Of a stretch of DNA of 64,000 nucleotides, positions 55,583 to 63,197 are shown piece by piece (within the stretch, counting starts at the first letter, position 1; the number at the start of each line of letters is the position of its first letter). The notes below the pieces were generated by a model, which had not been told where the DNA came from, made no database searches, and worked only from the letters and a program-made list of their open reading frames with translations. The position numbers were made by a program, and so were the translations under genes. Source of the stretch: Bordetella parapertussis (GTDB lineage Bacteria; Pseudomonadota; Gammaproteobacteria; Burkholderiales; SG8-41); assembly GCA_945901405.1 (NCBI GenBank), contig CAMDLH010000005.1, positions 1 to 64,000 of the forward strand, read 5' to 3'.

Positions 55583-57000
55583 TAAGAAGTTTTTAGAAGT
55601 TCCCGCACATCCGTAATTCGCCCCTTCAACGCCGCCGCGGCGGCCATCGCCGGACTCACCAGGTGCGTGTGGCTACCGGTGCCCTGCCGGCCGCGAAAAT
55701 TTCGATTCGATGTCGAGGCGCAGCGCTCGCCTGGTTGCAGCATATCACCGTTGATCGCGGTACATAGCGAACAGCCCGGCTCGCGCCATTCGAATCCAGC
55801 AGCGATCAGAATTTTATCCAGCCCTTCTTTTTCGGCCTGACGTTTAACCAATTGCGAACCGGGCACCACCCACGCGGGAATCACCGCCTTGCCGAGCTTT
55901 GCGACAGCCGCTGCCGCGCGGATGTCCTCGATGCGGCCGTTGGTGCAGGAACCGATGAACACCTTGTCGAGTTTGATATCGGTGAGCGCCATGCCGGGAG
56001 TCAAGGCCTGATATTCGAGCGCGGAAGCAATTTCCCGAGACTTGAATTCATCCTTTGCGTAAATAGCGTCACGCGGATTGGGCACCACACCGGTCACCGG
56101 CCCGGCGTGTTCCGGGTTGGTGCCCCAGGTCACCATCGGTGCGATGTCTTCGGCCTTCATGGTTACTTCACGGTCGAAACGCGCACCTTCGTCCGTGGGC
56201 AGGTTTTTCCACAGCGTCAGCGCCGCGTCCCACTGCGCGCCCCTGGGTGCGTATGGTCTGCCCTGCATGTATGCGTAGGTCGTCTCATCGGGCGCGATCA
56301 TGCCCGCGCGCGCGCCGCCTTCGATCGACATATTGCACACGGTCATGCGGCCTTCCATGCTCATGCTTCTGAAGGTGGAACCGGCATATTCGAGCACGTG
56401 ACCCACGCCGCCCGCGACGCCGATGTTGGCGATGATGGCGAGGATCACATCCTTGGGCGAGACACCGAATCCCAGCGCGCCGTCAATGGTGATGCGCATG
56501 GTTTTCTGCCGGCGCTGCCAGATGGTTTGCGTGCTCATCACGTGCATCATGTCGGACGCGCCCATGCCGAATGCGATGCAGCCGAACGCGCCGTGCGTTG
56601 ACGTGTGCGAATCCGCTCCGCAGATCAGCAAACCCGGCTGCGTTATACCTTGCTCCGGCGGCACGATGTGCAAAATGCCCTGCCGCGGATCATCGATGCC
56701 GAACAGCGTGACGCCGTGCTTCGCGGCATTCGCCTGCAGCTTCAACACCATGTGGCGTATTTCGGCAACCGCGATGCCGTTCACACCTTTGTCGCGGCCC
56801 GTGGTCGGCACGTAGTGATCGTTGAACGCGAACACCTGCGACGGACGCGCAACGGTGCGCTGCTGCTGATCAAGCTTGGCGAACGCGTGCGACGAGCCTT
56901 CGTGTATCAGCGCGCGATCGACATGCAGCAACAGCTCGCCTTCTTCTTCCACGATGACGTGGCGGTTCCAGATTTTCTCGAAGAGGGTTTGTGCGGGCAT
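55582..57000 (-). CDS. leuC: 3-isopropylmalate dehydratase large subunit-like
   Basis: [4Fe-4S] hydro-lyase subunit of the LeuC/aconitase superfamily, 472 residues. Cluster ligands lie in FIGSCTNGRIEDIRAA (near residue 350) and PGCSLC (near 410-415), followed by GERCASTSNRNFRGRQGTGS. CGADSHTSTHGAFG and SMEGRMTVCNMSIEGGARAGMI are conserved LeuC segments. It probably acts with LeuD on a 2-substituted malate; the true substrate is unknown because the context is catabolic. Confidence 0.9.
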   Translation of the reverse strand: MPAQTLFEKIWNRHVIVEEEGELLLHVDRALIHEGSSHAFAKLDQQQRTVARPSQVFAFNDHYVPTTGRDKGVNGIAVAEIRHMVLKLQANAAKHGVTLFGIDDPRQGILHIVPPEQGITQPGLLICGADSHTSTHGAFGCIAFGMGASDMMHVMSTQTIWQRRQKTMRITIDGALGFGVSPKDVILAIIANIGVAGGVGHVLEYAGSTFRSMSMEGRMTVCNMSIEGGARAGMIAPDETTYAYMQGRPYAPRGAQWDAALTLWKNLPTDEGARFDREVTMKAEDIAPMVTWGTNPEHAGPVTGVVPNPRDAIYAKDEFKSREIASALEYQALTPGMALTDIKLDKVFIGSCTNGRIEDIRAAAAVAKLGKAVIPAWVVPGSQLVKRQAEKEGLDKILIAAGFEWREPGCSLCTAINGDMLQPGERCASTSNRNFRGRQGTGSHTHLVSPAMAAAAALKGRITDVRELLKTS

Positions 57001-57019
57001 TAAGCGGCCACAAAATACA

Positions 57020-57041
57020 TCAATAAAAACAAATACTTACA
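57020..57041 (-). repeat. AT-rich intergenic motif, copy g
   Basis: Minus-strand reading TGTAAGTATTTGTTTTTATT between the PanE-like gene and leuC, five bases after the PanE-like stop codon. It most resembles copy b. Confidence 0.5.
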
Positions 57042-57046
57042 GAATT

Positions 57047-58099
57047 CTAAAATCCCTTCACGACATCAGGATTTGCCGCCGCCTCGCCACGTTCGACGCG
57101 CAGCACCGCAGCGTTCATCTTCGCGTGGGTGGGCGCGGGCGCGCCGATTTCCATACCCTTGGCCGCGACAAAACCGTTGATGAAATCGGTCTCGGTACGG
57201 CGGCCCTTGAACATATCCTGCGCCATCGATGGCCGCTGTTCGTCGGAGCGCGTCTTGGCGCCCTCGCTCAAAATATTTTCGATCTCGGTCAATGCATCCA
57301 CGCTGCCTTCGCCCGCGCGCCCGAGCGTTTCAGGGTCCATGCCGAGCATGCGTTCAAGTTGATAGCCCAACGCCTGGCCAACACGCACGGCCTCCGAGCC
57401 CAGGCGTATCGACAAACGGCGCGTATCTTCGCGGCCATCACGCGCGTTGCCAGACAAACCCGTCGCAGCGGATAACCCGTTGCGCATCGAATTGATCACC
57501 AGCTTCGACCAGCGCTCGCCCCACAGATTCGAAGTGACCTTGCCGCTGTCGGCGGACAACAATAGATCGAGCACCTCTTGCGCGCGGCTGGTGTGCCGCC
57601 CATGCACTTCGCCAACGCGATACACCGTGTGCTGCTTGCCGCCCAGCGGAACGGTGCGCTTGATCTCGCCCGGCGCGGTCAACTCGGCGGCGACCAGGCT
57701 CGCGATGCATCCCAGCACGCGGCCCCAGCCGACGATATTGGCGATGCGTTCTTCGTTGATGCAATTTTGCAGCGACACCACGTAGCCATTGGGCGACAGG
57801 TACTGCTTGATCATCTGCGTGGCCCACTCGGTGTCGTACGACTTCACGCATATAAACGCGATGTCGATGGGCTTCTGTTTGGCGAAGTTCTGTACTTCCG
57901 TAAGGTGCATCGCATTGACCTTGACGGTGACTTCTTCTTCCGGCGTCATCCCCGTGATGTGCAAACCGTGTGCCCGCATGTGCTCAACGTGCTCGGGCCA
58001 CGCATCAACCAACGTGACATCGTGCCCTGCGCGAGTCATGTGCGCGCCGGCATAACCGCCTATCGCGCCCGCCCCCATCACCACAATGCGTTTGCTCAC
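57047..58099 (-). CDS. Ketopantoate reductase-like (ApbA/PanE family) oxidoreductase
   Basis: NADPH-dependent 2-oxoacid reductase of the ApbA/PanE fold, 350 residues. The N-terminal nucleotide motif is VVMGAGAIGGYAGAHMTRAG; the substrate domain has KLVINSMRNGLSAATGLSG and a C-terminal Glu/Lys region (RGRR-like RRTETDFINGF). It starts with GTG at 58099 after AAGGG. Because it is grouped with LeuCD-like and TctAB genes, it may reduce a substrate other than ketopantoate. Confidence 0.87.
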   Translation of the reverse strand: MSKRIVVMGAGAIGGYAGAHMTRAGHDVTLVDAWPEHVEHMRAHGLHITGMTPEEEVTVKVNAMHLTEVQNFAKQKPIDIAFICVKSYDTEWATQMIKQYLSPNGYVVSLQNCINEERIANIVGWGRVLGCIASLVAAELTAPGEIKRTVPLGGKQHTVYRVGEVHGRHTSRAQEVLDLLLSADSGKVTSNLWGERWSKLVINSMRNGLSAATGLSGNARDGREDTRRLSIRLGSEAVRVGQALGYQLERMLGMDPETLGRAGEGSVDALTEIENILSEGAKTRSDEQRPSMAQDMFKGRRTETDFINGFVAAKGMEIGAPAPTHAKMNAAVLRVERGEAAANPDVVKGF

Positions 58100-58123
58100 A
58101 AAAATACCCTTATAAACAATCAG

Positions 58124-58351
58124 TCAGGAAAATTTCCCTTTGAGGCGAGCGACGATCGTGGTCGTCATTCCTCTGGCGCCCGCGCTGCCGCCAAGCTCGG
58201 CGATCACGTCGCGCTTCTATTTCAGTACCTCGGTCAGCGCTTTCTCGATGCGTTCGACGTACTGCGCCTGGCCGATGTAGCGCGGCATCATCACCGCGGA
58301 GAGCATCGCCGCGAGATCGAAGTCACCGGGGAGCAGCGTAACTTTCTGCAC
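58124..58351 (-). pseudogene. C-terminal remnant of an isocitrate/isopropylmalate dehydrogenase-type gene
   Basis: Between tctA and the PanE-like gene, minus-strand translation gives about 44 residues (LLPGDFDLAAMLSAVMMPRY...VERIEKALTEVLK), an in-frame TAG (58219-58217), then KRDVIAELGGSAGARGMTTT and a final VARLKGKFS before TGA. The pattern LSAxMM-RYIG, RIEKAL and ELGGSAG-M-IVARL is that of the C-terminus of isocitrate/isopropylmalate dehydrogenases. The N-terminal 300 residues are missing, so this is a decayed gene. The reading comes from my own translation and motif comparison, without a database search. Confidence 0.6.
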
Positions 58352-58372
58352 TGAAAATCCCCTGCGGTGACT

Positions 58373-59881
58373 CTATTCGTCCTTGCCTTCTTCCTTGTAT
58401 TTTTTCAGCATCGGCAGGACAAACGGCAGCAGTATGGAGATCACCGACATCACCACCAGGGTGATGGTGATCGCGCTGCCGAAGAAGATTTTGGGATTGC
58501 CTCCCGATATCGTCATCGCCTGTCGGAACGATTGCTCCATCATGCCGCCCAGCACCAGCGACAGCACCAGGGGAGCCACCGGAATGTCGATCTTGTCGAA
58601 CACATAACCTACCACGCCGAACAGCAGGATCAGATACAGGTCGGTCATGCTACCATTGATGGCATAGGCGCCGATCACCGAAATCGCGATGATCAACGGA
58701 TACAAAATGCCCGGGGGAATTTTCAGCAATTGCACGAAGATTCCAATCAGCGGCAGATTCAGAATCAGCAGCATCACGTTACCGATGTACATGCTGTTGA
58801 TCAGCCCCCACACCAGATCAGGCCGGTTTTGGAACAACAGCGGCCCCGGCTGTATGCCATACATGATGAACGCGCCCATCAGCACCGCGGTCGCGCCGCC
58901 GCCGGGGATGCCCAGTGTCAGCAGCGGCACCATCGCACCGGCGGTATCCGAATTGTTCGCCGCTTCGGGACCGGCAACGCCTTCAATCGCGCCGTGGCCG
59001 AATTCCTGCGGATTTTTCGACAAGCGCTTTTCAGTGGTGTAGGACATGATCGAGGCAATCGTGCCGCCAGCGCCTGGCAACACACCGATGATGAAGCCGA
59101 TGACGCCGCCGCGCCAGATCGGGCCGATGGAGCGCTTCCACTCCTCCTTCGTCAGCCACAGCTTGCCGGTAATTTTCATGGCCTCGGCGCCGGTGCCTTT
59201 GTAGATGTCTTCGAGGCCGCGGAATACCTCGGCCACCGCAAACAAGCCGACCACCACCACCACGAAGCCGACACCATCCTGAAACTCGGCAACCCCCATG
59301 GTGAAGCGCGCCTGGCCGCTTTGCAGATCAATGCCGATGGTAGCGATCATCAAACCGAGTATGGTGGCGAGCAATCCCTTGGCGGGCGATTTGCCGGTCA
59401 GTGTCGACACCGCCGTCATCGCAAACAGCATCAGCGTGAAATATTCGGCCGGGCCGAACTTCAATGCCATCGACGCCAGCGGCACCGCGAATAGCGTGAG
59501 CCCCACAACACCAAGCGTGCCCGCGATAAACGAGCCGATGGCGGATACGGCAAGGGCCGCCCCGGCCCTGCCTTTCTTTGCCATCTCGTAGCCGTCGATC
59601 GAGGTCATCACCGAAGCCGCCTCCCCCGGTGTGCGGATCAGAATCGCGGTGGTCGAGCCGCCGTACTTGGTGCCGTAATATATGCCGCACATCATGATCA
59701 GCGCGGAAGTCGGGTTCATGCCGAATGTCACCGGGATCAGCAGCGCGATGCCCGCCGACGGCCCGATGCCCGGCAGCACGCCGATGATGGTGCCCAAGAA
59801 TACACCGATAAAGGTGTACCAAAGATTGATGGGCGTTACCGAAACCGCGAAGCCGTTGAGTATGTGATTTAACGTTTCCAT
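58373..59881 (-). CDS. tctA: Tripartite tricarboxylate transporter large permease TctA
   Basis: Large membrane subunit of a TTT transporter, 502 residues with about 11-12 predicted helices. The family signature is at the N-terminal end: GTIIGVLPGIGPSAGIALLI and YYGTKYGGSTTAILIRTPGE (about residues 30-100), with a related repeat IGVLPGAGGTIASIMSYTTEK in the middle. It works with TctB and a periplasmic Bug protein to import carboxylates driven by a cation gradient. It is 9 bp after tctB. Confidence 0.95.
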   Translation of the reverse strand: METLNHILNGFAVSVTPINLWYTFIGVFLGTIIGVLPGIGPSAGIALLIPVTFGMNPTSALIMMCGIYYGTKYGGSTTAILIRTPGEAASVMTSIDGYEMAKKGRAGAALAVSAIGSFIAGTLGVVGLTLFAVPLASMALKFGPAEYFTLMLFAMTAVSTLTGKSPAKGLLATILGLMIATIGIDLQSGQARFTMGVAEFQDGVGFVVVVVGLFAVAEVFRGLEDIYKGTGAEAMKITGKLWLTKEEWKRSIGPIWRGGVIGFIIGVLPGAGGTIASIMSYTTEKRLSKNPQEFGHGAIEGVAGPEAANNSDTAGAMVPLLTLGIPGGGATAVLMGAFIMYGIQPGPLLFQNRPDLVWGLINSMYIGNVMLLILNLPLIGIFVQLLKIPPGILYPLIIAISVIGAYAINGSMTDLYLILLFGVVGYVFDKIDIPVAPLVLSLVLGGMMEQSFRQAMTISGGNPKIFFGSAITITLVVMSVISILLPFVLPMLKKYKEEGKDE

Positions 59882-59890
59882 GTCGGCCCC

Positions 59891-60382
59891 TTAGAACGGT
59901 AAAAAACGAAGTATGCCGGCCGGCAAATTCACGCCCAGCCACTTGGTAAACGCGTAATAGCTGACGAAGCTATAAAGAATCGATGTCGGCACATTGATCT
60001 TCGCCTTACCCTTGTTGAAAAAGGCCGTCATCACCAGCAGGAACAAACTGGTGGCCACCGCGTAGCCAAGCGGCTCGAACAATATAAAATAAATCGCGGT
60101 CACGACCACCACGCCGGCGACTATCTTGTAGGTACTGGGCGCTTCCGGCGCCTCTGATGCTTCCGGCGCTTTTGCGGCCGGCGCGGACTTCTGTTCCTTG
60201 GCATTCTTGATCATTTCAGCGAGCAGCATCGCCGCCGCGATCAACAGCCCCAAGCCCAGCAGGCGCGGAAACGCCTTGGGGCCTAGCGGGTCGCCGATTT
60301 CCAGGGTTGGAATCTGCGACGTCGCCCAGAAGTAAACGCCGGCAAGTATCAGGATGCCTACGAAGATAATTCGGTCCGCCAT
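59891..60382 (-). CDS. tctB: Tripartite tricarboxylate transporter small permease TctB
   Basis: A 163-residue membrane protein with four predicted helices (about 4-20, 38-55, 85-108 and 115-155) and an Ala/Pro/Glu-rich cytoplasmic linker (residues 64-82) unusually rich in KAPEASEAPEAP repeats. I start at the ATG at 60382 (MADRIIFVGILIL); the open frame to 60430 adds 16 polar residues. It precedes tctA. No tctC is adjacent. The 212-bp spacer upstream, to the HD-GYP gene, shows no convincing gene. Confidence 0.9.
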   Translation of the reverse strand: MADRIIFVGILILAGVYFWATSQIPTLEIGDPLGPKAFPRLLGLGLLIAAAMLLAEMIKNAKEQKSAPAAKAPEASEAPEAPSTYKIVAGVVVVTAIYFILFEPLGYAVATSLFLLVMTAFFNKGKAKINVPTSILYSFVSYYAFTKWLGVNLPAGILRFLPF

Positions 60383-60594
60383 TTGGTTTTCTCTCTCTAC
60401 GATTGGTTGGACACCGAGGTCTGCACACACGTCAAATCGTACTCCCCAGGCATGCGTTGCTCGCGCAGTTTACCTAAGAATTGGCGCTTTGTGTTGGGCG
60501 CTTCCACAACCCGGCTAAGCCGTGGCCATTCAAGCCTCGGCGCGGATTTCCCAATGAAATCAGCCAGATGTCCGGGGTGCGGCAGCACGGCCTG

Positions 60595-62217
60595 CTACTT
60601 GACCTCGCCAAACAGGAATTGTTCGCGCGGATCGACATCGTGCGCGCCGATACGCAGGCCCTTGACGATACGATAGGGTTCGCCGCTGGGTGTGGGCGGC
60701 TCATAGAGCATGTCGAGCATGATCGGCGAGGTGTAGGGCTGCTTGTTGTGGTCAAGCACCAGCAGAATACGCGGCTTCAAACGCCGTGCGCGATTTTGCG
60801 CCACCACGGCGGCGACTTCGCCGGTGTTCAATTCCACCAGACTGCCCACGGGGAAAATACCGACCGCCTGTATGAATTCCTCGACCAGCTTTTCGTTGAA
60901 CACCGTGCCGCGCCATGAGAACAACTGGCTCAGCGCTTCCTGCGGCGCAAGCGGCAGCCCGTACGGCCGCGTACTGGTCACCGCCGCGTACACGTCCGCA
61001 ATGCCCGCCATCGCGCCGTACATGCTGATCTGGTCGCCGCCGTAGCGGTTGGGATAGCCGCTGCCATTGTGACGTTCGTGATGTTGCGCAACGATGTCGT
61101 GTATCAACTGCGAGGTGTGTTTCGATCCGCGTATCATCTCAAGGCTATGGCCCACATGACTCTTGATCTGGTCATATTCCGAGGCATTCATCTTGCCCTG
61201 TTTTTCGAGCAGTTCTCGCGGCAGCTTCATCTTGCCGATATCCTGCAGCAGGCCCGCCGTGCCCAGCAACTGGATCTGATCCTGCGGCAACCCGAGATGC
61301 CTGCCGAACGCCAGCAGGTAAATGGACACATTCAGGCCGTGATCGTAGGTATACACGTCCCGGCTTTTCATCCGCGCCAGCCACATCAGCGCATCGGGAT
61401 TGCGCGTGATCGACTCGGTCATGATACCCACCGCCTCCTCGGCCCGCTCGAGATCGGGCGTGCGGTCGGCCTGGATATCAGCGACCAGTTGCTCAACGGC
61501 CTGTTCGGCGTTGACGTGCGTCTTGGTGGCGGCAACGACTTCTTCCTCGAACACGGTCTTGTCGGCGTAGACGGGCCGCGCGTATTCGACTTCATCCTCG
61601 TCGTGATGCTCGTTTTCGCTGAGCAGCCGCGGTTTGGGGGGCGGCCTGACCACATCCTTGATGCGGTCCATGACGCCGGGGAAACGCCCGCTCGGCCGGT
61701 ACGCCGGGCGGCCCGACATATCGACTTCTTCTGTTTCCAGCTTCACCGCTTCGTCGCGCGTGATGCCGTGCGCAAACACCTGCACCTCCGGCGCGCGCGG
61801 ACGCGGCGGATCGATGGTCTGAATCACCAGCACGCGGCCCGATGTCGTGCCGCCGCCGGGCTTGGGTTGCCCCTTGAAGGTCTCCTTGATGATGGTGCGC
61901 AGCGTGCCGAACAGGCTTGCGGGCGCGCCCGATTCGATTTCCTTCTTGGCCTGCTCGTCGTACACCCGCATGTTGGGGCCGGCTGTGCGCCGGATCGCGG
62001 GCGATTGCGGCGCAACCTCGTCCGGGCGATGCTCGCCGCCCGCCGAGCGCACCCGGTCGACGATGACGTGCTTGCAGTAATACTTGAGCTTGGCGATTTC
62101 CTCGTCGGCCTCGACGAGAAAACCCTGCAACAGGAACGGAGTGTCGAGCCATGGACGGTCAAGATCGGACACGAACATGCCGATCCTGAGTTGCTCGACT
62201 TCTATTTTTTCCTTCAT
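60595..62217 (-). CDS. HD-GYP domain protein with DUF3391, altered HD motif
   Basis: Predicted cyclic-di-GMP phosphodiesterase-type protein, 540 residues. An N-terminal DUF3391 region (1-60, EVEQLRIGMFVSDLDRPW) is followed by a long polar linker (about 65-225) and an HD-GYP domain (about 285-480). Retained are His293, Asp326, His354, His379-His380 and GSGYP at 385-389. In the HD pair, however, His is replaced by Gln (LLQDIGK, Gln325), removing a usual metal ligand. The protein may be a receptor or have changed activity. No signal peptide or membrane helix is seen, so it acts in the cytoplasm. Confidence 0.87.
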   Translation of the reverse strand: MKEKIEVEQLRIGMFVSDLDRPWLDTPFLLQGFLVEADEEIAKLKYYCKHVIVDRVRSAGGEHRPDEVAPQSPAIRRTAGPNMRVYDEQAKKEIESGAPASLFGTLRTIIKETFKGQPKPGGGTTSGRVLVIQTIDPPRPRAPEVQVFAHGITRDEAVKLETEEVDMSGRPAYRPSGRFPGVMDRIKDVVRPPPKPRLLSENEHHDEDEVEYARPVYADKTVFEEEVVAATKTHVNAEQAVEQLVADIQADRTPDLERAEEAVGIMTESITRNPDALMWLARMKSRDVYTYDHGLNVSIYLLAFGRHLGLPQDQIQLLGTAGLLQDIGKMKLPRELLEKQGKMNASEYDQIKSHVGHSLEMIRGSKHTSQLIHDIVAQHHERHNGSGYPNRYGGDQISMYGAMAGIADVYAAVTSTRPYGLPLAPQEALSQLFSWRGTVFNEKLVEEFIQAVGIFPVGSLVELNTGEVAAVVAQNRARRLKPRILLVLDHNKQPYTSPIMLDMLYEPPTPSGEPYRIVKGLRIGAHDVDPREQFLFGEVK

Positions 62218-62328
62218 GTCAATGCTTGCGAATACGCTGGTACCGCCGAAGTACGGGAGATTTTAGCACTGCGTCCACGTTGCGATTATAAAAAGGATAC
62301 GGAAATGCGCCGCGTCCGGCGCAGGTGA

Positions 62329-63177
62329 CTACAGCGGCTGCCAACTTCCGCCGAGTTCCATCGCGCGCTTTTCCATCGCGAGCTTGAGCAGGTGTGCGTG
62401 CAAGGATCGCTGTGCCGGTACATAAAGCTTGGGGGACACATCGTCGTACGCCAGCGGCACCAGATCTTCGAGCGTCGCGGGGTGTTTTGCGTTTAAAGCA
62501 TTCAACACCTTCTGCTCGCGCTTCAAGCGATGCGCGATGATCCTGGCGACTTCTTCGCGCGGCGTCTGGATCACGTGGCCGTGACCTGGCGCGAATGCGG
62601 TAATCTCAAAATTACTCAATTTATTCAATGAGTTAAAGTAAGCCAGCATGTCGCCATCCGGCGGCGATATGACCACGGTTGAACCTTGCATCACGTGGTC
62701 GCCGGTAAACAGCAGGCCGCCGGGTTCAAGCAGATAACACAAATGATTCGAGGCGTGCCCCGGCGTATGCACCGCGCGCAATTTGAATTCACCGCAATCA
62801 ACCACGTCACCGTCCGTCAGCGCGCGATCCGGCGCGAAATCGGTATCCTGCCTGCCGTCATCGGGCACGCGCGCAAAGCCCATGATTTTTGCACCGGTCG
62901 CCGCGGCCACCGCGCGTGATGCGGGCGAGTGATCGCGATGCGTGTGCGTGCACAAAATCCACTTGAGCCGCTTGCCCGTGGCCGCGATCAATGCGGCAAT
63001 ATGCGAATCGATCTCCGGTCCCGGATCGATCATCGCCAGATCGCCGCTTTCGCCACTCTCGCCGATGATGTACGTGTTGGTGCCCGGCCCCGTCATCATG
63101 CCCGGATTGGGCGCGGTGATGCGCCGGATGCGTGCGTCGATGCGAAACGTCTCGCCTGGAACAATGGGTGAAGTCAT
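62329..63177 (-). CDS. Metallo-beta-lactamase-fold hydrolase
   Basis: A 282-residue protein of the LACTB2/glyoxalase II-like branch. The metal motif is HTHRDH in LCTHTHRDHSPAS near residues 98-104; further ligands are in HTPGHASNHLCYLL and FTGDHVMQGSTVV, with a C-terminal helical domain. No signal peptide. It lies 20 bp downstream of the NUDIX gene on the same strand; this pair, a NUDIX hydrolase followed by an MBL hydrolase, is common in Proteobacteria and is thought to handle acyl-CoA or nucleotide-linked metabolites. The substrate is unknown. Confidence 0.88.
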   Translation of the reverse strand: MTSPIVPGETFRIDARIRRITAPNPGMMTGPGTNTYIIGESGESGDLAMIDPGPEIDSHIAALIAATGKRLKWILCTHTHRDHSPASRAVAAATGAKIMGFARVPDDGRQDTDFAPDRALTDGDVVDCGEFKLRAVHTPGHASNHLCYLLEPGGLLFTGDHVMQGSTVVISPPDGDMLAYFNSLNKLSNFEITAFAPGHGHVIQTPREEVARIIAHRLKREQKVLNALNAKHPATLEDLVPLAYDDVSPKLYVPAQRSLHAHLLKLAMEKRAMELGGSWQPL

Positions 63178-63197
63178 TTTTAAAGTCCTTTTCTAGG

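Noticed and set aside
58367-59494. 375-residue open frame antisense to tctA
   Set aside because: It is rich in His, Gln and Arg, typical of an antisense shadow of membrane-protein codons; tctA has clear family motifs.
60397-60588. 63-residue open frame between tctB and the HD-GYP gene
   Set aside because: There is no ribosome-binding site, domain or membrane segment; I could not support it as a gene, and the spacer shows no tRNA fold either.
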